Shown: piece by piece, positions 37,928-47,905 of the stretch
Layout: each line of letters opens with the position of its first letter
Position numbering within the stretch: position 1 is the stretch's first letter
Notes under the pieces: generated by a model
What the model saw: only the letters and a program-made list of their open reading frames with translations
What the model was told of the DNA's origin: nothing
Database searches by the model: none
Program-made: the position numbers and the translations under genes
Assembly: GCA_903813345.2 (NCBI GenBank)
Contig: CAIIXF020000006.1
Location: 10,976,348-11,040,347, forward strand
DNA from: Owenia fusiformis
Lineage: Eukaryota > Annelida > Polychaeta > Sabellida > Oweniidae
Length of the DNA: 64,000 bases
Reading direction: 5' to 3'

Positions 37928-38205
37928 TTTGCTGACCGACAGCATCGTACATGAACAATGTCAATATCAAATTCTGTAATATTCGCTTTGCTCGGCAGTC
38001 AGGCTGGCCGACAGCGTTAAACTCTAAATCTGTAAATCATAATAATCATATCTGAGCAATACGTAAAGGCGTAGTAGCCTAGCTGACCGACAGCGTTAAA
38101 CTCTATGAAAATTTGTGAATCTCGATATTTGCTCTGAGCAACAAGTAAAGGCGTAGTAGCCAAGCTGACCGACAGCGTTATACTAAGCTGACCGACAGCG
38201 TTAGT
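37928..38205. repeat. Minisatellite-like array in the A2-B2 spacer of retrotransposon 2
   Basis: Five copies of GCTGACCGACAGCGTTA (two variants, 'gctggccgacagcgtta' and 'gctgaccgacagcatcg') at about 37932, 38004, 38091, 38164 and 38187. Three are followed or preceded by 'gagcaa' and 'gtaaaggcgtagtagcc'. Spacing is irregular. Confidence 0.75.
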
Positions 38206-38618
38206 GTACTTTTTCAAATCAGTTCTAACATAATATCTAAATGTTTTTTACTGTGTAAATACCCTTAATAACAGGCGAGGCAGCCTTACATTTACTCTAA
38301 AATGATTGGTAAGCTATCATCATTCCTGAACTTACGGTAAGCTCGTAACATGCAATTAATATTAATAAAACAAATGTTATTCTTACATGAAGTAAACGAG
38401 GTGAAATCGAAAATCTCTCAACTTCCGGTGACCCAACCTTAACCCCCTTTTTAAGGAGGGAGGAGGTACTCGACTTAAAGTCGGCCCCGTGATCCGAAAT
38501 GAAGCAGAGTTACATACGAGGACTTCGATAAACGATACACCTGTTCTTAACAATGCAATGATTGGTATTTTGAAAAATTTAACAAATATGAAATATCTTA
38601 AAAACATTTGCCTGTGTA

Positions 38619-38834
38619 ACTTTGTCATACCTCGCTTGCGTGTAAACCGAGAATGACCTTACATTACATACATAATTCACATGTCCAAATGAAATACTCC
38701 AAGCGTGAATACCCTACTCACTTACCACCTACGATCACCCTAATAAAAATGCTACGCAATAAACATTTCGCCTTCCGTAATACTTAAAGTAATTTTCAAA
38801 CTGATTCGTTACACTCAAACGTTAGAAAATCTAT
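38619..38834 (-). repeat. A2 direct repeat of retrotransposon 2
   Basis: 216-bp copy of 42815-43030, directly abutting B1. Confidence 0.92.
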
Positions 38835-38923
38835 TTAAGTAAACTAAACTCCACGTTTACCAAAAACATAGAACACAACTACCAAATTAACTTTCAAATA
38901 GTAATGGCCTTGTGGGCGAGTAT
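38835..38923 (-). repeat. B1 direct repeat of retrotransposon 2
   Basis: 89-bp partner of B2, just 3' of the recombinase stop codon. Confidence 0.92.
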
Positions 38924-38984
38924 CACCGAGGCTAAAGATGGCGTAAATGTTTGAAATTGCATATTGCTAAGTGTATGATTTCAC

Positions 38985-40040
38985 TTAAAGTCCCAGACTT
39001 AACGTAACTGAAAGCCTTTGGCTGATGTCACTTTCAACGTAACCGTCTTTTGTAGTTTCACTGCGCCATCTCCCATGCGCCTTAAAAAGCCTGTCTGAAA
39101 CACCTGCGTTGGCAGCCTTAGTGGCACCCCCAGAACGCAATGAATGCAACCCGTAAACCTTACTATCTACCCCAATTTTGTTCAAGGCAGCTTTGACCAT
39201 ATCTCTACAAGTTGTGCAACTGATTGGTTTATTACATTCTTTCAACTGGTGTTTTCTTTTGCTTTTAAAAAATGAAAGTGCTCCAAAAATGAATTTGTCA
39301 GTTTGTGAATTAACACCTAGTTCTCTCATGTATCTTTGCAACAATGAAAATGGACATGTCTTGTTGTTTGATTTAGCTATTAAAACATTTGCACCATTAC
39401 GATAACAATCCGTTTTTGATTTCTCTACAAAGATATCTATGTAATACTCTTTGAAACTGACATCTGTGAATTTCAATCTTGACATTTCGTCAAACCTAAA
39501 AAACCCTGCAAATGCCAATATCATAAAAGTGGCCGTTCTTAGCTCCAAAACGCTTGCATTTTCTCCAGCAAATTTATCTATTATATCTTCTAAGTGTTTT
39601 ACTGTAATTGGCGCTTTCTTGCTGACCTTTTTGCTAGAAAGACGAAGTGACCCTTCTGTAACCAGTTTTACCATGTTATGCTCGCATGGATTGTCAATGC
39701 ATGCCATGTTATGAGCCCAAGCAATACTGTATTTTGCCGAAATTACTTGACTGTAACTCTGATTTGAATTTTGAAAAATACTCAAAAGATATATTGAAAC
39801 ATGTATATGGTTTGCTGGAAGAAATTGTAAGCCAAGTGCGTTACACCAGTTTTTGAATTTTTCAAAACCTGCAGAATATTTTGTAACCGTATTTGGTTCC
39901 TTGCTTCTTATCGCAAAGTCCTTCAACTTGTTTGGAAAGTATTTTAATTCTTCTTGTTTTGAGCAAACGTCTGTTACATCTGTCCAAGCTTTGCTGTTAA
40001 ACACCGTATCACTGTAGCCTGAAAATACATTGGATGACAC
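38985..40040 (-). CDS. Tyrosine recombinase of retrotransposon 2
   Basis: 351 residues. Catalytic layout: Arg in GFFRFDEMSRL (about 182), His-x-x-Arg in HSLRSGGATKAA (about 299-302), GRWRS (about 322) and Tyr in DGYVESD (about 332). The residues after Tyr and the full N-terminal domain make it of normal length and apparently intact. Role: integration of a circular cDNA without target duplication, which the empty-site comparison at 37744/43031 supports. It lies 98 bp downstream of the RT ORF. Confidence 0.92.
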   Translation of the reverse strand: MSSNVFSGYSDTVFNSKAWTDVTDVCSKQEELKYFPNKLKDFAIRSKEPNTVTKYSAGFEKFKNWCNALGLQFLPANHIHVSIYLLSIFQNSNQSYSQVISAKYSIAWAHNMACIDNPCEHNMVKLVTEGSLRLSSKKVSKKAPITVKHLEDIIDKFAGENASVLELRTATFMILAFAGFFRFDEMSRLKFTDVSFKEYYIDIFVEKSKTDCYRNGANVLIAKSNNKTCPFSLLQRYMRELGVNSQTDKFIFGALSFFKSKRKHQLKECNKPISCTTCRDMVKAALNKIGVDSKVYGLHSLRSGGATKAANAGVSDRLFKAHGRWRSETTKDGYVESDISQRLSVTLSLGL

Positions 40041-40138
40041 AGATTACATTTTGACCCTTTGTGCTCATAGAAGTACAGCGTTTGATTTGCACATTACATC
40101 TACAACACAACGCGCATGTGCCTCAGAGGCCACATTAA

Positions 40139-42187
40139 TCAGTCATGACTGATTTGCAAAGCTATGAGCGGGATACTGAACCCTTGATCACTATCAAAAA
40201 CGCTGTTTTTCTGTGAGCCTTTTGTGAAATAATGCCCTCCTTTGGGGAATTCAATAACACTTTTTATGCTAGAATGATACTTCCTACCATCATGTAATAC
40301 TGGCCAATACACTGCTGACAGCCATTTTGGTACGACCAACGTACCTCGACCACCCTGCTCTACTAAATATCTAAATGCTTTTGCCACCAGGCAGCATGGC
40401 GGTACTAACCAATTGTTTTCATGCTTCCAGCATTGAGTAAAAGCGTCTGCTGCTTCTGCCTCTGGGCAGTGAAATCTGGAATTGAATCTTGGTAATTTCA
40501 TATTATGCACATCAGCAAACCTGTCCACTGTGAAAGGCCCCCATCTAATGTTAAGATAGTTAAAAACATTCAAACGAATTCCCCAGTCATCGAAATCTAC
40601 ATATTTACTGATTTCGTCTGCTAGAACGTTATGTTCCCTAGGCACCCACTCTACGTTCAATTTCACATTTTTCTCTTTACAAACTCTGTGTATTCTTAGA
40701 GCTAAACTTTGAAGATCTGGTTTCATACTACCTTTCGAAATGATTGATCTTACATTTTTATTGTCTGTGAACCATTTGATTTCTTGATTATTTAACAAAT
40801 GCATGAGGGACAGTAATGTTGTGAACACTCCCATTAACTCTCTCCAAGTTGAACTTCTCTGACTCTCTGCATCTGACCATGTTTTGTGACATACCTCATT
40901 CTCAAAATTGACCACATACCCACCACATCCACTATTGCTAGCGTCCGAGTACACGACCCTGGAATGTTTGTATTGTCTTACCAACGATGTCCCGTTGTAC
41001 GTGTATAGACCTTCTAACCAAAATTCTAACTCGCCTATTGCGTCATTTGGTAAACGAATACAATTGTCCCAGTTTGACCTACATGCTACAACTACTTGTA
41101 ACGATCTCGTTTTAAGGATACATATATCACCTATGGCATGCCTAAGTGCGACCACTTTCCCTACTACCGCTGCTACTGCTCTAGCGGTTGTTCTGTTTGC
41201 ATTACTTAATAACTTACTAACCTTTTCATGCACGTCTGAGAGTTTACTTTCTGGTACTAATAGTTTACCCTGTGACAGATCTAATTTAAAACCTAACCAC
41301 TGTTGTACCTGTTCAGGCTGCCATTTTGACTTCTTATCGTTCGGAATAAAGCCAGCTTTGATCAGATCTGATCTCACCTGGTTGGAATGCTCTATGCAAA
41401 GTGAAACACTCTCGTGGAAACAAAGCCCATCATCCAGGAATACTATAATTCGTATACCTTGACTACGCCAGTGTTTTACAAGTTGCCTAACAACTTTTGT
41501 GAATATGAGACCTCCTGTGCTAATTCCAAAGGGTAATACTGTGTATTCAAAATACCTAGTTTTTCCTTGAAATTCCCATGAAAACCCTAAGAATTTCTGA
41601 TGTTCTGGTAGTATGTTCAAATGATGGTAGCCATTTTTGATATCAAACACAAACATATATCCCCCTGGTACTAAATATTCTTTGGCAACTTGCAAATCTT
41701 CAAACTTTACTCTGTCTAAATTGATGGAAGGGTTAACATGTCTTAAATCTAACACTAACCTGTCCTTTTCTGCATTTGATGCCACGGTGAGGGGATTTAC
41801 TACATGTGAAGGATATTTTACCTCTTTGATCCGACCATCTTGCAATAGTTCATTTATTGATTTTTCAACAAACTCACGTTTCTTTAAAGCAGATTGATTG
41901 TTTTTTAGAATTGCTTTTGCTGGTTCTTGTTCAAACGGTATTCTATACCCGTGTTTGATCGTATTAACTACAAACTGTGAAGCACCGATTTCTCCCCAAA
42001 AGCTAACGTTTTTCTTCAAACTATCTTTTACAGATTTTTCAGATACAAGATGTGATAAAGTCTTACTCAACTTATGATCTGTTGTTGTTCTGGCTGCTTG
42101 AGTCGTAGGAGTTTTGTTGGAACGTGGCACCTTGCTTGCAGTCACGTGCCCAATGGCCTGTCTGGGAACAGTTCCTACAGACGTCAT
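40139..42187 (-). CDS. Reverse transcriptase / RNase H of retrotransposon 2
   Basis: 682 residues. RT blocks: VVNPLTVA (about 129), VFDIKNGYHHL (catalytic Asp, about 181), LPFGISTGGLIF (about 218) and FLDDG (about 250-254, the LDD catalytic pair). RNase H: VVYSDASNSGCGG (about 412), Glu in WRELMGV, FTDNKNV and LADEISKY. A C-terminal extension with DRFADVHN and LPRFNSRFHC is typical of DIRS-order polyproteins. The N-terminal 60 residues overlap the Gag ORF by 116 bp, suggesting a frameshift or spliced join. No stop interrupts the domains. Confidence 0.93.
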   Translation of the reverse strand: MTSVGTVPRQAIGHVTASKVPRSNKTPTTQAARTTTDHKLSKTLSHLVSEKSVKDSLKKNVSFWGEIGASQFVVNTIKHGYRIPFEQEPAKAILKNNQSALKKREFVEKSINELLQDGRIKEVKYPSHVVNPLTVASNAEKDRLVLDLRHVNPSINLDRVKFEDLQVAKEYLVPGGYMFVFDIKNGYHHLNILPEHQKFLGFSWEFQGKTRYFEYTVLPFGISTGGLIFTKVVRQLVKHWRSQGIRIIVFLDDGLCFHESVSLCIEHSNQVRSDLIKAGFIPNDKKSKWQPEQVQQWLGFKLDLSQGKLLVPESKLSDVHEKVSKLLSNANRTTARAVAAVVGKVVALRHAIGDICILKTRSLQVVVACRSNWDNCIRLPNDAIGELEFWLEGLYTYNGTSLVRQYKHSRVVYSDASNSGCGGYVVNFENEVCHKTWSDAESQRSSTWRELMGVFTTLLSLMHLLNNQEIKWFTDNKNVRSIISKGSMKPDLQSLALRIHRVCKEKNVKLNVEWVPREHNVLADEISKYVDFDDWGIRLNVFNYLNIRWGPFTVDRFADVHNMKLPRFNSRFHCPEAEAADAFTQCWKHENNWLVPPCCLVAKAFRYLVEQGGRGTLVVPKWLSAVYWPVLHDGRKYHSSIKSVIEFPKGGHYFTKGSQKNSVFDSDQGFSIPLIALQISHD

Positions 42188-42782
42188 TTGCTCTGCTTCT
42201 GCCGTTGTAGTATGGACCGCTGTTGAAGCTGCTGTTCCACTGTCTTTGCTGGCGTTCCTGCCACCTGCCGGATTGTTGGTTACCCCGGTCCTGCCCGTTT
42301 CTGCTGAAATTGAAACTTTCTCTCTGGTTATTACGTGACCCAGTTCTTACAGTTATCTTTTTCTCCCTAGCTTTTCTACCCGCATTAACCCTTGCACTAC
42401 GAATCTTTTTGTCATCGTCGCTATCACTAGCGTACTCATCTTTCATATATTCCTCGACCGCGGCCCAACCAAGGGTTGAGTCGTCCGCTATTTGAATGCA
42501 TTTATTTCTATAAGAAATTAAAGCAATACCTTCATCCAGCTTGGCTGTAGCCTCTTGTTCTCTGTCTGCCAGTAAATCTTTAACGTCTTTCATGACGTCA
42601 AGCACCTCCACGTTGTGGTCAAACTGCTTTTGATTTCCTTTCTTTGTGAGCTTGGTTTCCGTCTTTGCCTTCTTCGTCATTTGTTTTGTATCCTCCTTTA
42701 TCTCCCTCTTGAGCGTGTTAAGTTTTTTATCTAATAGAGTTTCTAATATATCCACTATTTGAGGCATTTGTTCGTGCGCCAT
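42072..42782 (-). CDS. Gag-like protein with CCHC zinc knuckle, retrotransposon 2
   Basis: 236 residues. Lys-rich helical start (about 10-65, likely coiled coil or oligomerising), acidic middle with SDSDDDKK, Arg/Asn/Gln-rich basic tail, and one CCHC knuckle CRNCSQTGHWARDC (C-x2-C-x4-H-x4-C, about 207-220). Such proteins bind retroelement RNA. It begins 32 bp inside the 5' A1 repeat, so the leader is short. Confidence 0.85.
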   Translation of the reverse strand: MAHEQMPQIVDILETLLDKKLNTLKREIKEDTKQMTKKAKTETKLTKKGNQKQFDHNVEVLDVMKDVKDLLADREQEATAKLDEGIALISYRNKCIQIADDSTLGWAAVEEYMKDEYASDSDDDKKIRSARVNAGRKAREKKITVRTGSRNNQRESFNFSRNGQDRGNQQSGRWQERQQRQWNSSFNSGPYYNGRSRANDVCRNCSQTGHWARDCKQGATFQQNSYDSSSQNNNRS

Positions 42783-42814
42783 TTTGGATGATAAATGTAG
42801 ACGGTCGGTTCAAG

Positions 42815-43030
42815 ACTTTGTCATACCTCGCTTGCGTGTAAACCGAGAATGACCTTACATTACATACATAATTCACATGTCCAAATGAAATACTCCAAGC
42901 GTGAATACCCTACTCACTTACCACCTACGATCACCCTAATAAAAATGCTACGCAATAAACATTTCGCCTTCCGTAATACTTAAAGTAATTTTCAAACTGA
43001 TTCGTTACACTCAAACGTTAGAAAATCTAT
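42815..43030 (-). repeat. A1 direct repeat of retrotransposon 2
   Basis: 216-bp copy at the 5' end of the element (minus strand). Confidence 0.92.
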
Positions 43031-44376
43031 GTACCATAGGCGTTCATCTATTCTGGATACAACTGACGATATGTATTTACGTGCAGTCAAAAGTGAAGAT
43101 CATTTTGAATTGACGCTCGGTATAAATATATAATACTTTTATCCTTTCGTATCGGTTGCACGTTAGCCTCATGGCTAACGTGCCTAGCTTCCATGCTCTA
43201 GGTTAGTCGATCGAGACCCGTTCATGGCGAATTTTTTGATTTGCTTGTTGTAAAGATATAATAAGTAGGGCAAAATCCAGAAAAAGTAGATCAAAAATAC
43301 TCCAATGGAGTATAAAATTGTCACCAGGATTCCGAAATGAGACGAATGTAAACTCGTTAAATCTCGGTAGATGAAGTAGGTCAGAAAATCCGGATTAATC
43401 CGAACAAGGTTCGGAAATCTCCGTCATAAGAAGTAGATCAAAAATACTCCAATGGAGTATAAAATTGTCACCAGGATTCCGAAATGAGCCGAATGTAAAC
43501 TCGTTTAATCTCGGTAGATGAAGTAGGTCAGAAAATCCGGATTAATCCGAACAAGGTTCGGGAATCTTCGTAATAAGAAGTAGATTAAAAATACTCCCAA
43601 TGGAGTATAAAATTGTCCCCAATATTCCGAAATACGACGAATCGAATCGGCAAACTTCGGTAAAATAATGAAGTGCATAAAAACCGAAATGATCCGATGA
43701 ACGTTCGGATAAAATCGTGAACAGGTGTCAGGGGTTTCCCCTCATCTTTCCCCACATAGTTCTAAAAGCCTTATATGGATTTATCACGTAACATTCAAAA
43801 TGACGTTCCTATATGGTTCTATGGGTTCGAACACGTGACCAAATATACCAAATAAAAATTTTACCTTGACCACTGGATGGGATTTCATAGAAAATATCCA
43901 AGAAAACCTATCCTCGTGATCCTTAAATCACTAAATTCGATCATTTTATTTTCACCCCTTGATGGAATTTTATGAAAGAAGTCATGAAAACACATCATCA
44001 TGTAAGGGTTTTCACCTAAATTAGCTCGTTTTATCTTGAGCCTTCAATTGAATTTCTTGAAGAAATATTTTATGAAAAAATATCATCATGTTATGATTTG
44101 TATTTAAATAAGACCGTTTCATCTAAATACTTGGATAATATTTCATAAAAAATGCACTTTAAAATTTTTCAGAATTTGCCTTAATTTATCAATGTAATGA
44201 AAGTATAAGATTAACTCTCAAATAGCGTTCTATTTTAACCTTTTTATTGAAATCAATACAGGACTCGCTCTCTAAATATCCAATAAAAATTCAACCCTTG
44301 GATGTGATTTCGTTGGAAAAAAAATATGTCAAGTCCAGAATCAAATGATTTGTCCAGAACCTCTTAAGATCCTGTT
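43031..44376. repeat. Outer part of the right terminal inverted repeat, 21-kb element
   Basis: Reverse complement of 23058-24424. It shows the same internal tandem units and the same tRNA-like segment (43150-43230). A few small differences, such as 'agattaac' against 'agtttatc', show modest divergence between the two ends. Confidence 0.88.
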
Positions 44377-44380
44377 GTTT

Positions 44381-45691
44381 GATGATTTTATGAGGTATGT
44401 GTTTTTTGTAAATGGACATTAGTTTATCAACAAAATTTGTGGTTACTGTATTCATATCTAGGTCACCATCTATGATAGTCATCCAGTTAAAGTTTCTGAT
44501 TTCAGAGTTTAATTGTTCAATATTGGTTTCATTATATTTCCAGATTGGCTTGATTTTGTGTGTTATGATATTTATATTAGAGGAAATAGTACAATGATCA
44601 GATTTACCGATTGGGTCAGTTACTTCCCAGGAGTCAAAGATATCAGGAGAATCAGTTATTATATGGTCAATGCAGGTTTTAGACTGTTTAGTGATTCTTG
44701 TTGGTTGGGTCACTAATTGGGTATAATTATATTCATCAAGGTAATCAAGTAATATTTTTCCTGCTAAGTTGTCATCCTGGTTGTCAAACCATTCAGAATT
44801 TTTGGCATTTAAATCTCCCATCATGACTACATGGTCAAATTTTGGAACAGAATTTTCAATTTTGGATAATTGTTGCTTAAATAATGAGAAATATTCTTTT
44901 GTTTCTTTAGCATTAAGGCTGGGTGATCTATAACATACACCTAGCAGTAGTCTTTTCTGCTGTATCTTAATTTCAGAAAAAAGTATTTCAGTACCTTTAA
45001 CATAAAAGTCTAGGTGTAATGGTTTAGATGCCAAAGTTTTGTGTATATACATAATTAAACCTCTACCTGATTCATTATAAATAGAATTATAGTCCTCGAT
45101 GTCAAAGTCTCCGGATTCCATTTTGAGTTTAGAAATACCAGTCTCACAGAGGCTGATTACAGCTGGATTAATTTCCCTTGCTCGTCGCTTCAATAATTCA
45201 AACCTTGCACCTTCATTTGCAGTTATACTATTTATATTTAAAAGCAGAAGTGTTAGTTTTTCATTTTGGCCTGGATTAGGATGCACATCTCCTGACATTA
45301 GAAGAAGAATTGATGTCACGTTTGGTGTAAATGTAAGGGTCAGTAGCCCTGGTATAACTAAGGAGCTTAGCAGCAGTTTTAGAAATAATATGGTGGTATA
45401 GGGGCTAAAAGGTGACTTCACTTGGAGTTTAATTATGTATAAACAAACTAGTGGTAGTAAAACAATAGTTACTATCGAGTATGTGATTAGGAAAAATCCT
45501 AAGATGGATGCAAATATGAGTTCTAATCCAAAGTTCATCTTATACATGAAAATCAGGGTTGTGACCATGAGTAAAATGGTTAAAATGGGATAAGGGTATA
45601 TAGTTCTTCCATCCTTAGAAGTGACTTTAAAGTATTTTTTAATTGATTTGCTACCATAGTTAAATAAGCCAATAGCAGCCCTCCATTGCAT
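44381..45691 (-). CDS. LINE AP endonuclease, N-terminal part of the split ORF2
   Basis: Starts at the first in-frame ATG (45691-45689); an in-frame stop lies upstream of a longer reading. After about 30 residues come four or five hydrophobic segments (roughly 35-130) and then SGDVHPNPGQ, which resembles a 2A peptide end. The AP endonuclease follows with LNINSI, CETGIS (catalytic Glu), YRSP, GDLNAKNSEW (Asp and Asn), IDHI and SDHC (catalytic Asp-His). It would nick target DNA to prime reverse transcription. The frame runs into the 21-kb element at 44380, which adds a short foreign tail. Confidence 0.9.
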
Positions 45692-45727
45692 AATACTATC
45701 TATCCTATACCTTGTTTCCCAAGCCAA

Positions 45728-46732
45728 GCCCCCTCCCCAAGCACCACCAACACCTTGGATGTTTTAATCATAGCTAACTACTGTCTGACTTTGAAGAGCT
45801 GTCCTGAAAGGGCAGCAGTATAAATAGAGTACATTTGATTTTTTCTGATTTATATAGCAGTACTATTACACAATTGCAGTAATATAGAAGAGCATCTAAT
45901 TTAGATGCATATTCAAGATTTCTGAGAAGACAAAAAAATAACTCAAGTTTAAACTAGACTGGGGTGTAAGCCTAAGTGATCAGACTCACCCATTCACAGG
46001 GGGATTGAGTCAATTAGAAGATTAAAGTATCAGTAATACTATATACAGTAGTTCTTAATTACAATAAAATAAATGAATATCCCGATCATATGTATAATAT
46101 AGGGTTCCTAAAAAAGGTTTTAATTGGAAACATGGAACACAGATCAAAATATCCATATTACATTTTATGAAGGTTAATCATATTGACCAAGCTATACAGT
46201 AGTTTAAAGTTCCTGTTTACAGGGGTTTACTACATTGTGCTTTAAAGGCAGAATCAGGTCTATAGGCCTAGGGGTGACAAAATGATAGGCAATGTGCACA
46301 ATTGACCTACCAGTCTAATCCTTACAATGTCAAATACAATATCTTCCAAAAGATTCATGCCATGTTATCAATTGGTGAAGTTATAATGGATTCAAAGTGC
46401 AAAAAATGAGTGAGAAATGTTGAAATTCTCCCAAATGATAAGAATGGTAGCCATTCTTATTGAAATATTATACGTTATTGTAGATCTCTTTAATTTTCCA
46501 GAAATGAAGTATGCACCTTGATGATTTTAAGAAAAGAGACATGAGAAGGAATGGCATGAGCCAGAAATATTCTAAAATTGAGACAATTTTTTGTTGGGCT
46601 GCACGCTAGATCTGATTCTCTCTTTAAATAGTCCGTATCATTAAATGAGAATAGAAATATTTAAAGAAACATTTGGGGGACTTGACATGGATTATAAAAC
46701 ATATTTGAGGTATACATATTTGCAATATATAC
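45728..46732. other. LINE 5' untranslated region
   Basis: About 1 kb between the endonuclease ORF and the 5' target duplication. No ORF1 was found, so the element is either of a single-ORF type or relies on the 2A-like region to release an N-terminal product. Confidence 0.6.
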
Positions 46733-46799
46733 ATATAGTGCAGTACTCTGACTGATCTGTTCAGTACTGTTTACAGCGCTGCAAGAAGATGTTGCGGAT

Positions 46800-47825
46800 T
46801 GGGGGTGTAATATGAAAATGTCATTTTCTTATAATTTCCAATCATTTTTTCACTCCTTGGGAATGATATGATAAAACAGGACTAAATATACCATCTTAAG
46901 CTCATTTGAGGTGACTATGTCTCATATTCAGAAAATTATTAAGGTAAACTAAGGTTACCCCAGGGCCATCAAGGACTTAAGTGAAAATTTTGATTTTTTA
47001 GATATATCCGATCATTTTCTACATCTTATTGGAAAAAGTATGATAAAACAGAACTATAAGCAACATCTTGAGCTAATTTGAGATGCATATATTACATATC
47101 TGGGAAATTATTAGGGTAAAATATGGTTACCCCTGGCCCTTTAGAACCGAAAATGAAAATTTGATTTTTTTTTAATTTCCAATAATTTTTTTACATTTAA
47201 TTAGGAATAATATGACAAAACAATACTTAATGCAACATTTAGAATTCATATGAGGCCCAAACATTGCGTATCTTAAAAATTATTAAGGTAAAATAAGGTC
47301 ACCCCTAGGCCGCAAGGGCTTAAATATCCATATTTCGATAATTTATTTCTCAAAAATTACATGAGCTACACAAGCCATATATCATATGAGTGATTAACAA
47401 CTATATCTCTATTAGTATGAATTTTTTCAGGATGATCAGACATCACATTCTTGAAATACAGTACTTGATGTCCTATATTTGACCCTTTGAAAGATGAATT
47501 CATGTTAGATAATTGGGTTAAAATGTATTTTCCTCCCTAAACACCACTTCTAAAATAGGTTTTTCTCAATTTCAAGGCTCAGAGCAATCACCAAATGAAG
47601 TCATTTAAAGAAATATACTTTACAACTATTTTTATTTATTTTATTATAATGTACCCCCTCCCCGCCTGATAGGGGTGGGGGTCAGAGGCTTACAATCCAT
47701 GAAGACCACCCCGAATCACTTGCCCCGAAATCATTTTTCATTCAGATCATATGTTTCTACAACTGTGCCAAGTTTGTTGCTTTCCTGAAAAAGTCGAACT
47801 ACCAAAGGGACATCTGACTGCGCTA
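46800..47825. repeat. Right inverted arm of the outer foldback element
   Basis: Pairs with 15175-16230. It contains three clear tandem units of about 170 bp (46815-47330), each with an 'aggttaccccagggcc'-like segment, in reverse orientation to the left arm. Confidence 0.8.
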
Positions 47826-47905
47826 TAGTGAATAAAATGTTTATTAAAATATTGGTATGATGAATAAATGAATTTTTAGAAAATGAAGCCTTGATAACAT
47901 AAGCC

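Larger units (their letters stand above)
37745..43030 (-). mobile_element. Ngaro/PAT-like tyrosine-recombinase retrotransposon 2
   Basis: Minus-strand plan: A1 (43030-42815), ORFs, B1 (38923-38835), A2 (38834-38619), spacer with minisatellite, B2 (37833-37745). A is 216 bp, B is 89 bp, copies match closely. Three ORFs: zinc-knuckle Gag, RT/RNase H, tyrosine recombinase. It sits inside the right terminal repeat of the 21-kb element, so the uninterrupted left repeat shows the empty site; the host sequence resumes without a target duplication. Confidence 0.93.
23058..44376. mobile_element. 21.3-kb element with about 1.45-kb terminal inverted repeats
   Basis: Both ends begin AACAGGATCTTAAGAGG when read inward, and GTTT at 23054-23057 and 44377-44380 is a 4-bp target duplication. 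The element sits in the LINE coding region, whose frame resumes when the insert and one GTTT are discounted. The left repeat runs 23058-24512. The right repeat runs 44376 down to 43031, is split by a retrotransposon, and continues 37744 down to 37656. Without its two retrotransposons the element is about 9.5 kb. No transposase, integrase or DNA polymerase frame is present, so it is non-autonomous. A 4-bp duplication does not fit Polinton/Maverick (6 bp); Sola, Ginger and Academ families produce 4-bp (or 3-4-bp) duplications. Confidence 0.88.
20478..46732 (-). mobile_element. Full-length APE-type LINE (CR1/L2-like), interrupted by a 21-kb element
   Basis: The 15-bp target duplication ATATAGTGCAGTACT lies at 20463-20477 and 46733-46747. 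The 3' end is a poly(A) tract, seen as a T-run at 20477-20500. Subtracting the inserted element (23058-44376 plus 4 bp) leaves about 4.9 kb. Coding order on the minus strand is hydrophobic N-terminus, SGDVHPNPG motif, AP endonuclease, reverse transcriptase, Cys/His C-terminus. About 1 kb upstream of the ORF (45692-46732) serves as the 5' UTR; no separate ORF1 is visible. Clade by resemblance only. Confidence 0.9.
15175..47825. mobile_element. Outermost inverted-repeat (foldback) element of the nested stack
   Basis: Inverted arms of about 1.05 kb begin 'tagcgcagtcagatgtcc' on the left and end with its complement on the right. TAG occurs at 15172-15174 and 47826-47828 as a possible 3-bp duplication; reading the termini two bases further in gives TA instead. 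Without the 26.3-kb LINE insertion the element would be about 6.4 kb. The arms carry tandem repeats of about 165-175 bp. No intact transposase is visible; faint coding shards occur near 19052-19463. The class is not determined. Confidence 0.75.

Noticed and set aside
37928-38205. CRISPR-like array from five 17-bp repeats
   Set aside because: Repeats are too short, spacers are irregular, the setting is a eukaryotic retrotransposon and no cas gene is present.
23058-44376. Polinton/Maverick (virus-like transposon) for the 21-kb element
   Set aside because: Size and long termini fit, but the duplication is 4 bp instead of 6, the ends do not start AG, and no polymerase B, integrase, ATPase or capsid frame is present.
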